The notes: generated by a model not told the origin, from the letters alone. A stretch of DNA of 64,000 nucleotides from Alphaproteobacteria bacterium MarineAlpha9_Bin3 (GCA_002937655.1 PTKH01000003.1:1-64000); one strand, 5' to 3'. Positions 47,542 through 59,102 are shown, counted from the stretch's first letter. Numbers and translations are program-made.

Positions 47542-48339
47542 TTATACTTTAATTAAATGATTTAATGGGCCATTACCTTTACCTATATCAGGAGCATTTA
47601 GTATTGATTTATAAACATATAAATGTGCTCTTTGCACAGCTTTTTTAAGTGTTAGCTTTTGTCCTAAACCACATGCTATTGCACTTGATAAAGTACAACC
47701 AGTTCCATGAGAATTTTTAGTAATAATTTTTTTATTTTTAAAGTATTTTATTTTATTTTTAGTTATTAAAATGTCTGTAAGTTGTAAACTATTAAGGTGA
47801 CCACCTTTCATTAGAACATTATCGATGCCCATATCTATAATAGATTTACCAACGGTTTCTAAATCTGAAGTATTATTTATTTTTGAACCTGTAATTACTT
47901 CTGCTTCAGGAATATTAGGGGTGATGATAGTACATAAGGGCAATAATTTATTTATTAGGGCTTTTTCTGCCCCAGTATCTAATAATTTATGACCACCTTT
48001 TGCCACCATTACTGGGTCTAGAACAATAGGAATATTTTTATTTGTATTAGAGAGTAATTTAACTATACAATTTATTATTTCTTCATTTGATAGCATTCCT
48101 ATTTTTATAGCATCTGCCCCTATATCTTCTAATATAGCAATAACTTGTTTTTCAATCATATCTACTGAAATATTTAAAATACCTTTTACTCCTAAAGTAT
48201 TTTGGGCAGTAATGGCAGTAATAGCACTAGTTGCATACCCCCCTAAAGATGAAATAGTTTTAATGTCCCCCTGAATGCCTGCTCCTCCTCCTGAATCAGA
48301 CCCTGCGATAGTTAGTATTTTTGCTAATTGATTATTCAT
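47542..48339 (-). CDS. thiD: Hydroxymethylpyrimidine/phosphomethylpyrimidine kinase
   Basis: LTIAGSDSGGGAGIQGDIKT, VLDPVMVAKGG, NSHGTGCTLSSAIA. Confidence 0.95.
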   Translation of the reverse strand: MNNQLAKILTIAGSDSGGGAGIQGDIKTISSLGGYATSAITAITAQNTLGVKGILNISVDMIEKQVIAILEDIGADAIKIGMLSNEEIINCIVKLLSNTNKNIPIVLDPVMVAKGGHKLLDTGAEKALINKLLPLCTIITPNIPEAEVITGSKINNTSDLETVGKSIIDMGIDNVLMKGGHLNSLQLTDILITKNKIKYFKNKKIITKNSHGTGCTLSSAIACGLGQKLTLKKAVQRAHLYVYKSILNAPDIGKGNGPLNHLIKV

Positions 48340-49720
48340 TAATATAGTTTTTTATTTCTGTTTTTAAATTTTTAAGTGTTTTATTTAATAAAGTTTTATT
48401 TTTACATTCTCCCATTATTCTAAGTTTACTCTCTGTACCTGACGCTCTTATAATTATTTTACCTTCTTGACCAAGTTGATCTTCAGCAATCTTAATTTTT
48501 TCTGAAATAAAAGGGTCGTTGTTTTTATATCTATAATAATTATAGTTATAAGAAATACTTTCAACGGATTGTGGCATTAATGAAAATAAATTTATTAATT
48601 TTGAAACTTTAATATTTTTTTCTACCATTGAAGCAATTACTTGAAGTGACGCAACTAATCCGTCTCCTGTACTTCCATATTCACCAAGAATAATATGGCC
48701 CGATTGCTCTCCACCAATATTACAATTATTTTCTCTCATTTTTTCTACAACATATCTATCCCCAACATCTGCTCTAATTAGGTCTATATTTAAGTTATTT
48801 AAGAAATTTTCTAGACCTTTATTTGTCATTTTTGTGCCTACAATTGATTGTCCTTTTAGAAGTCCTTGATCTATGTATCTTTTAGTTATAAGGCCTATTA
48901 TTTGATCTCCATGAATAAAATTACCTTTTTCATCACAAAGTACACACCGATCAGCATCTCCATCAAGTGCTATGCCTATATCAGCTTTATGTTTTTTTAC
49001 CATTTTAGACATTAGATGTGGATAAGTAGATCCACATTTATCATTAATATTTGTGCCATCTGGGCTACATCCGATAGAAATAACTTCTGCTCCTAATTCC
49101 CATAATACTCTAGGAGCCACTTGATAGGCTGCTCCATTAGCACAATCAATTACTATTCTCATATTTTTTAAAGAAATTTTATCTGGAAAGGTTGATTTTA
49201 CAAATTCTAAATATCTTCCAGCGGCATCTTCTATTCTTTTTGCTCTCCCAAGTTTAGAGGAATCTACTAGATTGCTTTTATGATTTTTCTCCATTAAGGA
49301 TTCTATTATTAATTCACTTTTATCACTTAATTTTTCTCCATTAGGGTCAAATAATTTTATGCCGTTATCTTCATATGAGTTATGGGAAGCAGAAATCATT
49401 ACTCCTACATCACATCTCATAGACCTAGTTAACATAGAAATTGCTGGAGTAGGCATTGGTCCCACTAGAAATACATTCATTCCCATTGAGATAAAACCAG
49501 CGGTTAATGAGGGCTCTATTAAATATCCTGATAGCCTTGTATCTTTTCCAATTACAACATTATGCTTATGTTTGCCTCTTGTAAAATATTCGCCAGCGGC
49601 CATACCTACTTTTAAAGCGGTCTCTCCTGTCATTGGATAAGTATTTGCTCTACCTCGAATCCCATCAGTACCGAAATATTTTCTTTTCTTAGTTCTAGAG
49701 TTATTTATTTTTTTTTTCAT
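48332..49720 (-). CDS. glmM: Phosphoglucosamine mutase
   Basis: YFGTDGIRGRAN, GVMISASHNSYEDNGIKLF, IALDGDADRCVLCDE, GEQSGHIILGE. Confidence 0.97.
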   Translation of the reverse strand: MKKKINNSRTKKRKYFGTDGIRGRANTYPMTGETALKVGMAAGEYFTRGKHKHNVVIGKDTRLSGYLIEPSLTAGFISMGMNVFLVGPMPTPAISMLTRSMRCDVGVMISASHNSYEDNGIKLFDPNGEKLSDKSELIIESLMEKNHKSNLVDSSKLGRAKRIEDAAGRYLEFVKSTFPDKISLKNMRIVIDCANGAAYQVAPRVLWELGAEVISIGCSPDGTNINDKCGSTYPHLMSKMVKKHKADIGIALDGDADRCVLCDEKGNFIHGDQIIGLITKRYIDQGLLKGQSIVGTKMTNKGLENFLNNLNIDLIRADVGDRYVVEKMRENNCNIGGEQSGHIILGEYGSTGDGLVASLQVIASMVEKNIKVSKLINLFSLMPQSVESISYNYNYYRYKNNDPFISEKIKIAEDQLGQEGKIIIRASGTESKLRIMGECKNKTLLNKTLKNLKTEIKNYINE

Positions 49721-49727
49721 ATTTTTA

Positions 49728-50792
49728 TCAATTATAGTTTAGCTTTTCCCAAATAGAGATAGCTTGTTTAGTTTCCTTTACATCGTGAACTCTTAAAAAT
49801 TTTACACCCTTTTCAATAGAAGCTATAGCAAGAGATATCGAACCAGGCAATCTTTCTGCAACATTTGTATTTGTAATTCTTCCTATCATAGATTTTCTTG
49901 AGGCTCCTATTAATATATGTGATTTTAAGTAATGAAATAGTGCAAGATCTTTGAAAATTTTTAAATTATGTTTATCATTCTTACCAAAACCAATTCCTGG
50001 GTCAATTAAAATATTTTCTTCTTTAATACCTTTTTCAAGGGCATAATCTTTTTTTTTTTTTAAATAATGTAATATTTCATATGAGACGTTTTTATACTTA
50101 GGTTTTTTTTGCATATTATTTGGTTGTCCCTTCATATGCATAATAATTAAACCAACTTTATTTTTAGCTATAATGCTAGCTGCTTTTTTATCTGATAGTG
50201 CTGAAACATCATTGATAATTTTTACGCCTGCATCTATAGCTAATTGCATTGTGGATGCATTTCTAGTATCGCAAGACATTGGTATATTATATTTAGAAAG
50301 TTCTTTAATAATAGGAATTATTCTTGTTTGTTCTTCTAAATCGCTAATTCTCTCTGCTCCAGGTCTTGTAGACTCTCCGCCAATATCTATTATACTCGCT
50401 CCTTCTTCATACATTTTAATAGCTTTATTAATTGCTTTTTTAATAGAGACAACTTCTGTACTATTATTGGAGAAGCTATCAGGTGAAATATTTAAAATAC
50501 CCATAACGTGGATATTTTTAGTATTTAAGCCCATGAAATTTTTTTTATTATAATTATATTTTTTTAATACCTCTAAAATTTTGTTTTTATTAAAGTGTGG
50601 ATTGATCCAACCATCTTTGTTCTGAACAGAGTATAGATAGTGTTCGTCTTGAAAACTTTTATATCTTGATTCTATATTAAAATTTAAGAAAGCTACATCA
50701 CTAGATAATGACATAGCTTTTTTATTTTTTACGAGAAACTTGGCATATTTTCCATAAACAAAGTTTCTAGGTATGAGAATAACATCATCCAC
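49728..50792 (-). CDS. folP: Dihydropteroate synthase with N-terminal extension
   Basis: HVMGILNISPDSFSNNS, DIGGESTRPGAERI, LIDPGIGFGKN. Confidence 0.93.
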   Translation of the reverse strand: MDDVILIPRNFVYGKYAKFLVKNKKAMSLSSDVAFLNFNIESRYKSFQDEHYLYSVQNKDGWINPHFNKNKILEVLKKYNYNKKNFMGLNTKNIHVMGILNISPDSFSNNSTEVVSIKKAINKAIKMYEEGASIIDIGGESTRPGAERISDLEEQTRIIPIIKELSKYNIPMSCDTRNASTMQLAIDAGVKIINDVSALSDKKAASIIAKNKVGLIIMHMKGQPNNMQKKPKYKNVSYEILHYLKKKKDYALEKGIKEENILIDPGIGFGKNDKHNLKIFKDLALFHYLKSHILIGASRKSMIGRITNTNVAERLPGSISLAIASIEKGVKFLRVHDVKETKQAISIWEKLNYN

Positions 50793-50809
50793 AATAGAAT
50801 AGTTAAATA

Positions 50810-52717
50810 TTATGTTTCATTAGGACGTGGGTTTTTCATATTATCTTTTTTTATAGCATTTTCACTATTAGAATCTACAGATGTAGTATCTGTATTTGTA
50901 TTCGTTTTGTCTAATTTCTTTCCTTTAAGTAAATTATCTACATCTTCAGCTGATAGTGTTTCATATTCTAAAAGACCCTTTGCAATTATATGGAGCTCAT
51001 CGATGTTATTAGTCAGTATTTTATGTGAAGTTTTTTCTCCCTCTTCTACTAACCTTCTAACTTCTTCATCAATTAATTTCGCGGTGCCATCAGATATATT
51101 TCTTTGTTGAGCAACAGAATGACCTAAAAATACTTCTTCCTGATTAGTTTCGTATCTTAGTGGTCCCAACTTATCTGAAAAACCAAATTCCATTACCATT
51201 CTTCTAGCTAAATTTGTGGCTTGTTGTATATCATTTCCAGCCCCTGTAGTAATATTTTTCTTACCATAAATTAGCTCTTCTGCTACTCTTCCTCCAAACA
51301 TAGATGCTATTAAAGCTTCTAATTCTGTTCTTGTTTGAGATAGTTTATCTCTTTCCGGTAGCCACATAGTTACCCCTAATGCTCTTCCTCTAGGTATTAT
51401 TGTAACTTTGTGAAGAGGTTCATGTCCTTCAACCTTTAACATTACTAATGCGTGTCCAGCTTCATGATAAGCTGTCATTCTTTTTTCATCTTCAGTCATA
51501 ACCATTGAGCGTCTTTCAGCACCCATCATGACTTTGTCTTTTGCTTGTTCAAGTTCAATCATACCTACAGTAAGCTTACTCTTTCTTGCAGCTAGGAGTG
51601 CAGCTTCATTAATTAAGTTTGCTAGATCTGCTCCTGAGAATCCAGGAGTTCCTCTTGCAATAATTCTAGGATCAACATTCTTAGCAACAGATATTTTTTT
51701 CATATGTACTTTTAATATCTTCTCCCTACCAAGAATATCGGGGTTAGGAACAACAACTTGTCTATCAAATCTTCCTGGCCTTAATAAGGCAGGATCTAGC
51801 ACGTCCGGTCTATTTGTGGCAGCTATTAAGATTACCCCTTCATTTGTTTCAAAGCCGTCCATTTCAACTAAAAGCTGATTTAAAGTTTGTTCTCTTTCAT
51901 CATTTCCTCCTCCTAGTCCAGCTCCTCTATGTCTTCCAACTGCATCTATTTCATCAATAAAAATTATACAAGGAGCACTTTTTTTACCTTGTTCGAACAT
52001 ATCTCTTACTCTACTTGCACCTACTCCAACGAACATCTCAACAAAATCCGAACCAGAAATTGTAAAAAATGGAACGTTTGCTTCTCCAGCTACAGCTCTA
52101 GCTAGGAGAGTTTTTCCTGTTCCTGGCGGACCAACTAAAAGGACTCCTTTCGGAATTTTGCCACCTAACTTTTGAAATTTTTGTGGATTTTTCAAAAATT
52201 CAATTATTTCTTCAAGTTCATCTTTTGCCTCATCTACGCCTGCTACATCTTCAAAGGTTACTCTACCTTGCTTTTCAGTTAGTAATCTGGCTTTAGACTT
52301 ACCAAAGCCCATTGCGCCACCTTTACCACCTTGCATTTGTCGCATAAAAAATATCCATACACCAATAAATAAAAGCATAGGTAACCAATTTAGGAGCATA
52401 CCTAAAATTGGAGAAACTCTTTCATCTAGAGGTGCTGCTGTAACTTTCACCCCACTTTCTGTTAATTTGGTTATTAATGCAGGGTCATCTGGGGCATAAG
52501 TGGTGAATTCTTCACCAGATTGAAAATGGCCTATTATATTTTTTTCCTGTATTATCACATCATTTACGTTATTAAGTTTAACCTGAGCAAGAAATTCAGA
52601 ATAAGGAAGCGATACTTGTCGGTTTTGGGTATTATTGTCTTGAAATAAATTAAAAATAGCTAGTAAGAAAATTACTATAATAGCCCATGCAGCCAAATTT
52701 TTTCCCATTTTATTCAA
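50810..52717 (-). CDS. ftsH: ATP-dependent zinc metalloprotease FtsH
   Basis: [26 protein letters not shown] region, [10 protein letters not shown] zinc motif. Confidence 0.98.
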   Translation of the reverse strand: MNKMGKNLAAWAIIVIFLLAIFNLFQDNNTQNRQVSLPYSEFLAQVKLNNVNDVIIQEKNIIGHFQSGEEFTTYAPDDPALITKLTESGVKVTAAPLDERVSPILGMLLNWLPMLLFIGVWIFFMRQMQGGKGGAMGFGKSKARLLTEKQGRVTFEDVAGVDEAKDELEEIIEFLKNPQKFQKLGGKIPKGVLLVGPPGTGKTLLARAVAGEANVPFFTISGSDFVEMFVGVGASRVRDMFEQGKKSAPCIIFIDEIDAVGRHRGAGLGGGNDEREQTLNQLLVEMDGFETNEGVILIAATNRPDVLDPALLRPGRFDRQVVVPNPDILGREKILKVHMKKISVAKNVDPRIIARGTPGFSGADLANLINEAALLAARKSKLTVGMIELEQAKDKVMMGAERRSMVMTEDEKRMTAYHEAGHALVMLKVEGHEPLHKVTIIPRGRALGVTMWLPERDKLSQTRTELEALIASMFGGRVAEELIYGKKNITTGAGNDIQQATNLARRMVMEFGFSDKLGPLRYETNQEEVFLGHSVAQQRNISDGTAKLIDEEVRRLVEEGEKTSHKILTNNIDELHIIAKGLLEYETLSAEDVDNLLKGKKLDKTNTNTDTTSVDSNSENAIKKDNMKNPRPNET

Positions 52718-54039
52718 ATTTTTTCTCCAAGTTTAAATATATCAATATTTTTATATTTTTTAAATAAATTCTGCTCAATATGAGTTATCTTAATATTATT
52801 TTTCCAAAAATCACTCTTCCAATATAATAAATGGGGTACAGACACTATTTGTTCAAGTACTCTTATAGCAGGAATAGTTTTAATAGCATTTAGATTTATA
52901 CTAGGTTTTTCTATTTTATTCAATTTAATCATAGCTAGATAGTCCTTTTCTCCAAGTGGGCCAATCGTTATATGCTTTCTTTTTGTATTATTTAACACTA
53001 AAAATCTTCTGTCCCATAATGTGAAAGGTTTAATTATTTTTTTTACATCTATAAATCTGTCTAACTGTCTTGATAAAATAATATTATTATTTTTAATTTT
53101 TATATAAGCCCCTCCAATAGTTGAAATTTTATCATTTTCATTACTAATATTTTTAATTAAATTAAAAAGTACTGAGCTCCTTCTAGGATACTTTTTACCT
53201 CCTATGATTTTAATTAAATAATTTAACACTCTTATCTGAAGATGTTCAGGAAGTGTATTAAACTTATATAACTTCATTTTACAAATACCAACTTCACTAA
53301 ATTCAATATCATTACATATATATTTATATAGTAAAGTATTGATGCTAATACTTAATTTTTTGAAAAGTAAAATTGCTTTTTTAAAATCATCAAACATACT
53401 ACCATTTACGAGTAATTTTCTAGTTTTAGATCTTAAATATTTTAAGTCTGAGTTTGATGGGTCTTCTATCCATTTTATTTTATTAATTTTACAAATTTCA
53501 ATTAAAGTATTTTTTTCATATCTGAGTAGAGGTCTGACTAACTCTAGAGAACCTGATTCAGTTAGTATTCTAGAAAATTCTCTCATACATACTAATCCTT
53601 CTAATCCACTTTTGGCCTCCAACCTTATTACAAAAGTTTCAACTTGATCGTTAGCATGGTGACCTAAAAACATATATTTACATTTATGTTTTATGCAAGC
53701 GTCGCTAAAAAGATTATATCTCATTATCCTAGCAGTTTCCTGAATCTTTGTTTTTGGTTTTTTTTCAGACCATAGTAAAGAATGATGTTCTATATTTTGT
53801 TTCTTCATCATATATTTTACATATTTAGTTTCTTCAGATGATTCTTTTCTTAATTGATGGTCTAATGTAAATGCAATAACATTATAATTATATTTTTTGC
53901 TATATTTTTTAGCTAAAAAAGCTAATGCCAAACTATCGCTTCCTCCAGATACTCCTAGAGCAATATTTTGATCTTTAAATTTTTCTTTATACTTATTAAT
54001 AAAGAATTCAAAATTTATTGTTAATTTTTTATTATTCAC
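52714..54039 (-). CDS. tilS: tRNA(Ile)-lysidine synthase
   Basis: [18 protein letters not shown]-loop, [17 protein letters not shown]. Confidence 0.92.
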   Translation of the reverse strand: MNNKKLTINFEFFINKYKEKFKDQNIALGVSGGSDSLALAFLAKKYSKKYNYNVIAFTLDHQLRKESSEETKYVKYMMKKQNIEHHSLLWSEKKPKTKIQETARIMRYNLFSDACIKHKCKYMFLGHHANDQVETFVIRLEAKSGLEGLVCMREFSRILTESGSLELVRPLLRYEKNTLIEICKINKIKWIEDPSNSDLKYLRSKTRKLLVNGSMFDDFKKAILLFKKLSISINTLLYKYICNDIEFSEVGICKMKLYKFNTLPEHLQIRVLNYLIKIIGGKKYPRRSSVLFNLIKNISNENDKISTIGGAYIKIKNNNIILSRQLDRFIDVKKIIKPFTLWDRRFLVLNNTKRKHITIGPLGEKDYLAMIKLNKIEKPSINLNAIKTIPAIRVLEQIVSVPHLLYWKSDFWKNNIKITHIEQNLFKKYKNIDIFKLGEKI

Positions 54040-54042
54040 TAA

Positions 54043-55071
54043 CTATTTACAATCAAGCTTTGCCTTATAAGTATTAACTCTGTTTGAAATACTCAAAGGA
54101 AGTTCTGTGAATTCTTTATTAAGTTTTGCAAATGTGGAACATGCTTCTTTAGATTTATTAAGAGCAAAAAGTGAAATTCCTAGTTTAAGTAATTGTGCAG
54201 AAGCTTTGGAACCTTTAGGAAATTTTTTATAGCCTGCAGCAAAATTTTGTGCCGCTTGAATATAATTTTTTCTTACATAAAAAGTTTCACCCAACCAATA
54301 ATAGGCATTACTAGCTAGATTATGGTCGGTAAAGTCACTAATAAATTTTATAAATGCTATTTCAGCAGCTTCGTAATTTCCTTTTGAAAGCATATTATAT
54401 GCTCTCTGATAGATTTCTTCGGGTTTTTTATTAGGAGTTATTATAGAAATATTTTTAGATTCATCTATATTTTCTGTTTTTTGTCCAACAAGTAGCTCTG
54501 ATGATTGATCGTTAATAGTTTCTTTTATTATCTCATCATTTCCATTTGTAGGATCTATTTTAGCTAATACCTTTACAGTAGAATCATCAGCTTTCTCAGC
54601 GTTGCTCATACCTGGATAGACTGGATATTCCATAACCTCATTATCAGCCTCGTCTTTTTTATTAATTGTGTCATTTATAGCTGGCTCTTTTAAGCTCTCT
54701 ATTTTTGCAAGTAAATTTATATTTTGTTTGTTTAGTTGTTTAATTTGCTCCTTTAAATAATCAAGTTCTTCCATAAATCCTTCAATAGATCTGGTCTTTT
54801 CCTCAAGTTCTAAAAGCCTTCGCTCATGATCAGCTTCTGATTTATAATTATTATTTTCTCTTTGAATTTCTTTTGATGAATTTACTTCTTTACCTTGGTA
54901 AACTTTTCTTTCTAAATCATTAATTTTAGTATTTAGTCCTTCTATTCTGTTTAAAATTCTTTCATTAATATTTGTTATGACTTCAGTATTACTTTGCGCG
55001 TAGGGTTTATTTATAAAGATAAACACTAAAGTTAAAAAGCTTAAAGCCGAATAAACAATCTTAAAATTCAT
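54043..55071 (-). CDS. cpoB: Tol-Pal system protein YbgF/CpoB
   Basis: Signal sequence, coiled coil, C-terminal TPR (YQRAYNMLSKGNYEAAEIAFIKFISDF...AYYWLGETFYVRKNYIQAAQNF); next to pal. Confidence 0.9.
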   Translation of the reverse strand: MNFKIVYSALSFLTLVFIFINKPYAQSNTEVITNINERILNRIEGLNTKINDLERKVYQGKEVNSSKEIQRENNNYKSEADHERRLLELEEKTRSIEGFMEELDYLKEQIKQLNKQNINLLAKIESLKEPAINDTINKKDEADNEVMEYPVYPGMSNAEKADDSTVKVLAKIDPTNGNDEIIKETINDQSSELLVGQKTENIDESKNISIITPNKKPEEIYQRAYNMLSKGNYEAAEIAFIKFISDFTDHNLASNAYYWLGETFYVRKNYIQAAQNFAAGYKKFPKGSKASAQLLKLGISLFALNKSKEACSTFAKLNKEFTELPLSISNRVNTYKAKLDCK

Positions 55072-55085
55072 TATTATTTATATCT

Positions 55086-55646
55086 CTAATTATTATTTAT
55101 AAACGTAATAGCTGTTCTATTTTGAGTCCATGCAGTTTCGTCATGACCTTCGACAGAAGGTTTTTCTTTTCCATAAGAAATTACAGATATCCTGTTTGAA
55201 CTTATACCAAGAGATATGAGATAATTTTTTGCAGCTGATGCTCTTCTTTCTCCTAAAGCTAAATTATATTCTCTTGTACCTCTTTCATCACAATGGCCAG
55301 TAACTGTAATCGAGAGATCAGGATTTCGAATTAAAAATTGATATTGTTGTTGAAGAGTAGCTGCACTTTCATCTGTGATGGTGGATTCATCATAACCAAA
55401 GAAAATTCTATCTCCAACCTCTATTAATTCAGAAGCTAGTTTTTCTTCCACAGTAAGCTCTACTTCCTCTATTTCTATTGCTTGGGCTATATTATCAGTA
55501 ATTTCAATTTCTTCCGTTAAAGTATCATTTTGCTCTGTATTGCCTCCCTCAGCGTCAAGCAATAAACTTTCTTGATCTTTATTTGTACATGAAATAAAGG
55601 TTAATAAAAGTATACTAATAATAAAAATTTTAAAATACTCTAACAT
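55086..55646 (-). CDS. pal: Peptidoglycan-associated lipoprotein
   Basis: Lipobox LTFISC, OmpA domain VTGHCDERGTREYNLALGERRASAAKNYL. Confidence 0.95.
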   Translation of the reverse strand: MLEYFKIFIISILLLTFISCTNKDQESLLLDAEGGNTEQNDTLTEEIEITDNIAQAIEIEEVELTVEEKLASELIEVGDRIFFGYDESTITDESAATLQQQYQFLIRNPDLSITVTGHCDERGTREYNLALGERRASAAKNYLISLGISSNRISVISYGKEKPSVEGHDETAWTQNRTAITFINNN

Positions 55647-55731
55647 TGAGGCTCCTTTTATATTTTATCTTTTTTTATTTTACTATAATATATATTCTAA
55701 ATATTATATACAGAATATTTATTTTAGTAAT

Positions 55732-57108
55732 TTAATTTACATTTTTAGGGCTCCAGGCAGGATCTGAAGCATCTTCTGGTGTATCAAGTTCTCTTTCTCT
55801 ATATCCAGTAATATCAATTACAAATAATCTAGTTCTCATACTTCCGTTATTTTGAGGAATTTGTCTAAAGAAACTAAGCACCCTTCCTCCAGGAGCCCAT
55901 GTAGGTCCTTCTGTTAAATAACCTTCTGCAATTAATCTTTCTTCTGATCCATCTGGTCTCATTAGACCGATAAAGAACCTTCCTCTAGTAAATTTAGTAA
56001 ATGCAATATAATCACCTCTTGGAGACCAAACAGGAGTTGCATAACTACCTCTTCCAAAACTTATTCTTTTAGGTTTTTCACCGCTTCTTTTCATAATATA
56101 GAGATGCTGTCCACCAGATCTATCAGAATTAAACACTATATTTTTTCCATCTGGTGAAAAAGAAGGAGAAGTGTCAATAGATCTTCCCTTCGTTAGTTGC
56201 CTAGTTTTTCTAGTATTAAGATTCATCATATAAATATTAGTAGAACCATTTTCTGCAAGAGACATTATCAAATCTTCTCCATCTGGAGAGAATCTTGGTG
56301 CGAAAGACATGCCGGGGAACTGGCCTAAAATTTCAATTTTACCATTTGATAAATTATACAAATAAACACTGGGTTTCAGACCTGCTTTAACACCACTATA
56401 AGAAAAAAACGTAATAAGTTGTTGATTAGGAGAAAATCTTGGCGTCAAAACTAATGATTTACCATCAGTTAGATATTTATGATTACCTCCATCTTGATCC
56501 ATAATTGCAAGTCTTTTTATTTTATTCTTTTGACTTCCTGATTCTGAAACATAAACTATTCTAGTATCAAAATAGCCTTCTTCTCCCGTTAATCTCTCAT
56601 AAATTTTATCTGATATGATGTGAGAAATCCGTCTCCAAGATTTTGTCTTTGAGGAGAGAGAAAGTCCAAACATTCTTTTTTCTCCATATACATCCCATAA
56701 TTCTATGCTTACAGAAATTTTATCATTATTCTTTTTTGAAATTTTTCCTGAAATAAGAGCTTGTGCATCTATAATTCTCCAATCCCTATACTTGGGAGGA
56801 TTTAATAATTGTTCAGGACTTTGCATATAGGCATTTCTATCTAATAATTTGAATAAACCTGAGTTTATTAAATTGTTAGCAATTAGATTTGGAATATTTT
56901 TGTGCAAATTTAATTTTTTTATATTTTCATCTGATGCAAAATAAGATATAGCGATAGGCATGGCTTGAATATTACCACCCATTATATCTATTTGAAGTGG
57001 CCTGTCAGCGGATTTAGAAATATTTGTAAAAGAGATTAGAGTAATAGAAAATATGATATAAAAATAAATATTAAATTTTAAAATATATTTTAACATTCTA
57101 TCCCTCAT
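55732..57108 (-). CDS. tolB: Tol-Pal system protein TolB
   Basis: Repeated beta-propeller motifs SPSFSPDGKNIVFNSDRSGGQHLYIM, PVWSPRGDYIAFTK. Confidence 0.94.
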   Translation of the reverse strand: MRDRMLKYILKFNIYFYIIFSITLISFTNISKSADRPLQIDIMGGNIQAMPIAISYFASDENIKKLNLHKNIPNLIANNLINSGLFKLLDRNAYMQSPEQLLNPPKYRDWRIIDAQALISGKISKKNNDKISVSIELWDVYGEKRMFGLSLSSKTKSWRRISHIISDKIYERLTGEEGYFDTRIVYVSESGSQKNKIKRLAIMDQDGGNHKYLTDGKSLVLTPRFSPNQQLITFFSYSGVKAGLKPSVYLYNLSNGKIEILGQFPGMSFAPRFSPDGEDLIMSLAENGSTNIYMMNLNTRKTRQLTKGRSIDTSPSFSPDGKNIVFNSDRSGGQHLYIMKRSGEKPKRISFGRGSYATPVWSPRGDYIAFTKFTRGRFFIGLMRPDGSEERLIAEGYLTEGPTWAPGGRVLSFFRQIPQNNGSMRTRLFVIDITGYRERELDTPEDASDPAWSPKNVN

Positions 57109-57132
57109 AGTCTTCTATAATATGTATATTAT

Positions 57133-57939
57133 TTATGTTTGATATGGTGTAAAGCTAATATCTATTATTTTCCATATATTATATTCTTTTTCCGGCAGTT
57201 TAGAAAATTTACCTAATTTTTTTATAGCACGTTGTGCTGCTTCAACATATGGCAAATATGTTGGATCTTGTTGAGCACGTTTTAATGATTTTTTATTTAC
57301 GATAGTTTTATTGATTTTTCCATCTGGACTCAAGTAAATTCTTAATTGTACAGTTATATCATTCAAAACTTTTAAATCAGGAGCAGGCGGGAGTGAGTAA
57401 TTTTCTTTAATTTGTTTATATATTTTTTCTGTAATAGATTTTTTTATATTTCTTATTTCTTCTCCTGATTTTTTAATTTCTTTTTTAGGCTTATTAGTAT
57501 TTTGTTTTTGTGGTTGTATAGGTTTTTCCTCATATTTGGCCAAATTTTTTAACATATCATCAAAAACCTCTTCTTCATCGTTAGTTTTTGTATTATCAAT
57601 TCTTTTTTTTATTTCTTTTTCTTTAATTTTTATTTCCGGTTTTTTTTGAGGAGGCTTAGGTTTTAAAGTTATTTTTTTATTTTCAATATTTTTTTTCTTT
57701 ATTGTTGGTTTTTTTTTAGGAGGTTGCGGTTTAAATTTAACTATTTCTTTTTCTTTAGTTTTATTTATAGTTTTTTTTACTATTTCTTTTTCTATAATTT
57801 TATTTTTATCCACTTCTTCATTTACAATTTCAATTGATATAAAATCAATTTCTTTAGTTTTAATTTCAGGTAATGTTAAAGAGATAAGAACAAAAACTAG
57901 TAAGTGAATAGTAAGCGATGAGTAAAAAGCTTTTTTCAA
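57133..57939 (-). CDS. tolA: TolA-like energy transducer with short Lys/Pro-rich linker
   Basis: N-terminal TM, Lys/Glu/Pro-rich middle, C-terminal TonB/TolA-like domain; between tolB and tolR. Confidence 0.82.
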   Translation of the reverse strand: MKKAFYSSLTIHLLVFVLISLTLPEIKTKEIDFISIEIVNEEVDKNKIIEKEIVKKTINKTKEKEIVKFKPQPPKKKPTIKKKNIENKKITLKPKPPQKKPEIKIKEKEIKKRIDNTKTNDEEEVFDDMLKNLAKYEEKPIQPQKQNTNKPKKEIKKSGEEIRNIKKSITEKIYKQIKENYSLPPAPDLKVLNDITVQLRIYLSPDGKINKTIVNKKSLKRAQQDPTYLPYVEAAQRAIKKLGKFSKLPEKEYNIWKIIDISFTPYQT

Positions 57940-57942
57940 TTT

Positions 57943-58368
57943 TTATTTCTCAATTTTTTGTTTTGTTAACAATGCAACTTTATTATAACCTGCATTTTTA
58001 ATTAGGCTCATTAATTCCATTACTTCACCATAGGGTAAAATTTCATCAGCTCTGATAAATATTCTTGATTCTTTATTTAAATTAGCAATCGCATTTAATT
58101 TAATTTTTAATGTTTCCGCCTTAACTATACTGTCTCCTATAAAAATTTCCTTATTTTTATTCATAGTTATTGTTAAGGGTTCATCTTGACCTGGCAGAGC
58201 GTCAGATTCTGTAGTAGGTAAATTTACTGACACTCCAGAAGTAAGTAAAGGAGCTGTTATCATAAATATTATTAATAAAACAAGCATGACATCTACTAAA
58301 GGAGTAACGTTTATTTCTGACATTGGTTTATTTTGAAACGAACGGTTTTTTTTATTTTCTACATTCAT
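57943..58368 (-). CDS. tolR: ExbD/TolR family protein
   Basis: [31 protein letters not shown]. Confidence 0.95.
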   Translation of the reverse strand: MNVENKKNRSFQNKPMSEINVTPLVDVMLVLLIIFMITAPLLTSGVSVNLPTTESDALPGQDEPLTITMNKNKEIFIGDSIVKAETLKIKLNAIANLNKESRIFIRADEILPYGEVMELMSLIKNAGYNKVALLTKQKIEK

Positions 58369-59084
58369 TTTTCTGTATTCTGCTCTGATAAATGTCGTGA
58401 TAGTAATGCCTCAAACTCACTTGCAAAATTTTGAAGCCTCAATGCATAAGTATTTAGGTTATTAGATAATTTATTATAGGCAATTACTGCCGGTATTGCT
58501 GCTACAAGACCTAATGCAGTAGCCAATAATGCTTCAGCTATCCCAGGAGCCACTACTGCTAGAGAAGTATCTTTACTGACAGCAATAGATTGAAAGCTAT
58601 TCATAATTCCCCAGACAGTTCCAAACAACCCTATGAAAGGAGCTGTTGAACCAACTGTGGCTAAAAAGCCAATATTTTTTTCTATATTTTCTAATTCTCT
58701 TGTTACAGCAACACTCATGACTTGGTGGATTCTTTCTTGTAAACCTGCTTGAATATTCTGGTTTGATATAGAATTATTTTTATTTGCTCTAGTCCACTCA
58801 TACATTCCTGCAACAAAAACTACAGATAGGGGGTGATGAGGATTTTGTTCTTCTTGTTTATACAATTCCTCTAATGACTCACCTGACCAGAATGCATTTT
58901 CGAAGATTTCAGCTTCTCTTTTAAGGGATAGAAATCTTTTAGTTTTTTCAATAATTATTGACCAAGACCAAATGCTAGCTATGAGTAAAATAAGCATAAC
59001 AATTTTAACTATCACATCAGCTTGTAATACAAGACCCCAAAATGATACATCTAGTGGTGCATTAGATATGAGCTCATTTTCCAT
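58365..59084 (-). CDS. tolQ: MotA/TolQ/ExbB proton channel protein
   Basis: STAPFIGLFGTVWGIMNSFQSIA, GIAEALLATALGLVAAIPAVIAYN. Confidence 0.95.
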   Translation of the reverse strand: MENELISNAPLDVSFWGLVLQADVIVKIVMLILLIASIWSWSIIIEKTKRFLSLKREAEIFENAFWSGESLEELYKQEEQNPHHPLSVVFVAGMYEWTRANKNNSISNQNIQAGLQERIHQVMSVAVTRELENIEKNIGFLATVGSTAPFIGLFGTVWGIMNSFQSIAVSKDTSLAVVAPGIAEALLATALGLVAAIPAVIAYNKLSNNLNTYALRLQNFASEFEALLSRHLSEQNTEK

Positions 59085-59102
59085 ATACTACTCCTTAATA
59101 AT

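Noticed and set aside
50173-50553. Plus-strand 126 aa hydrophobic ORF antisense to folP
   Set aside because: Antisense shadow ORF over a clearly coding DHPS core.
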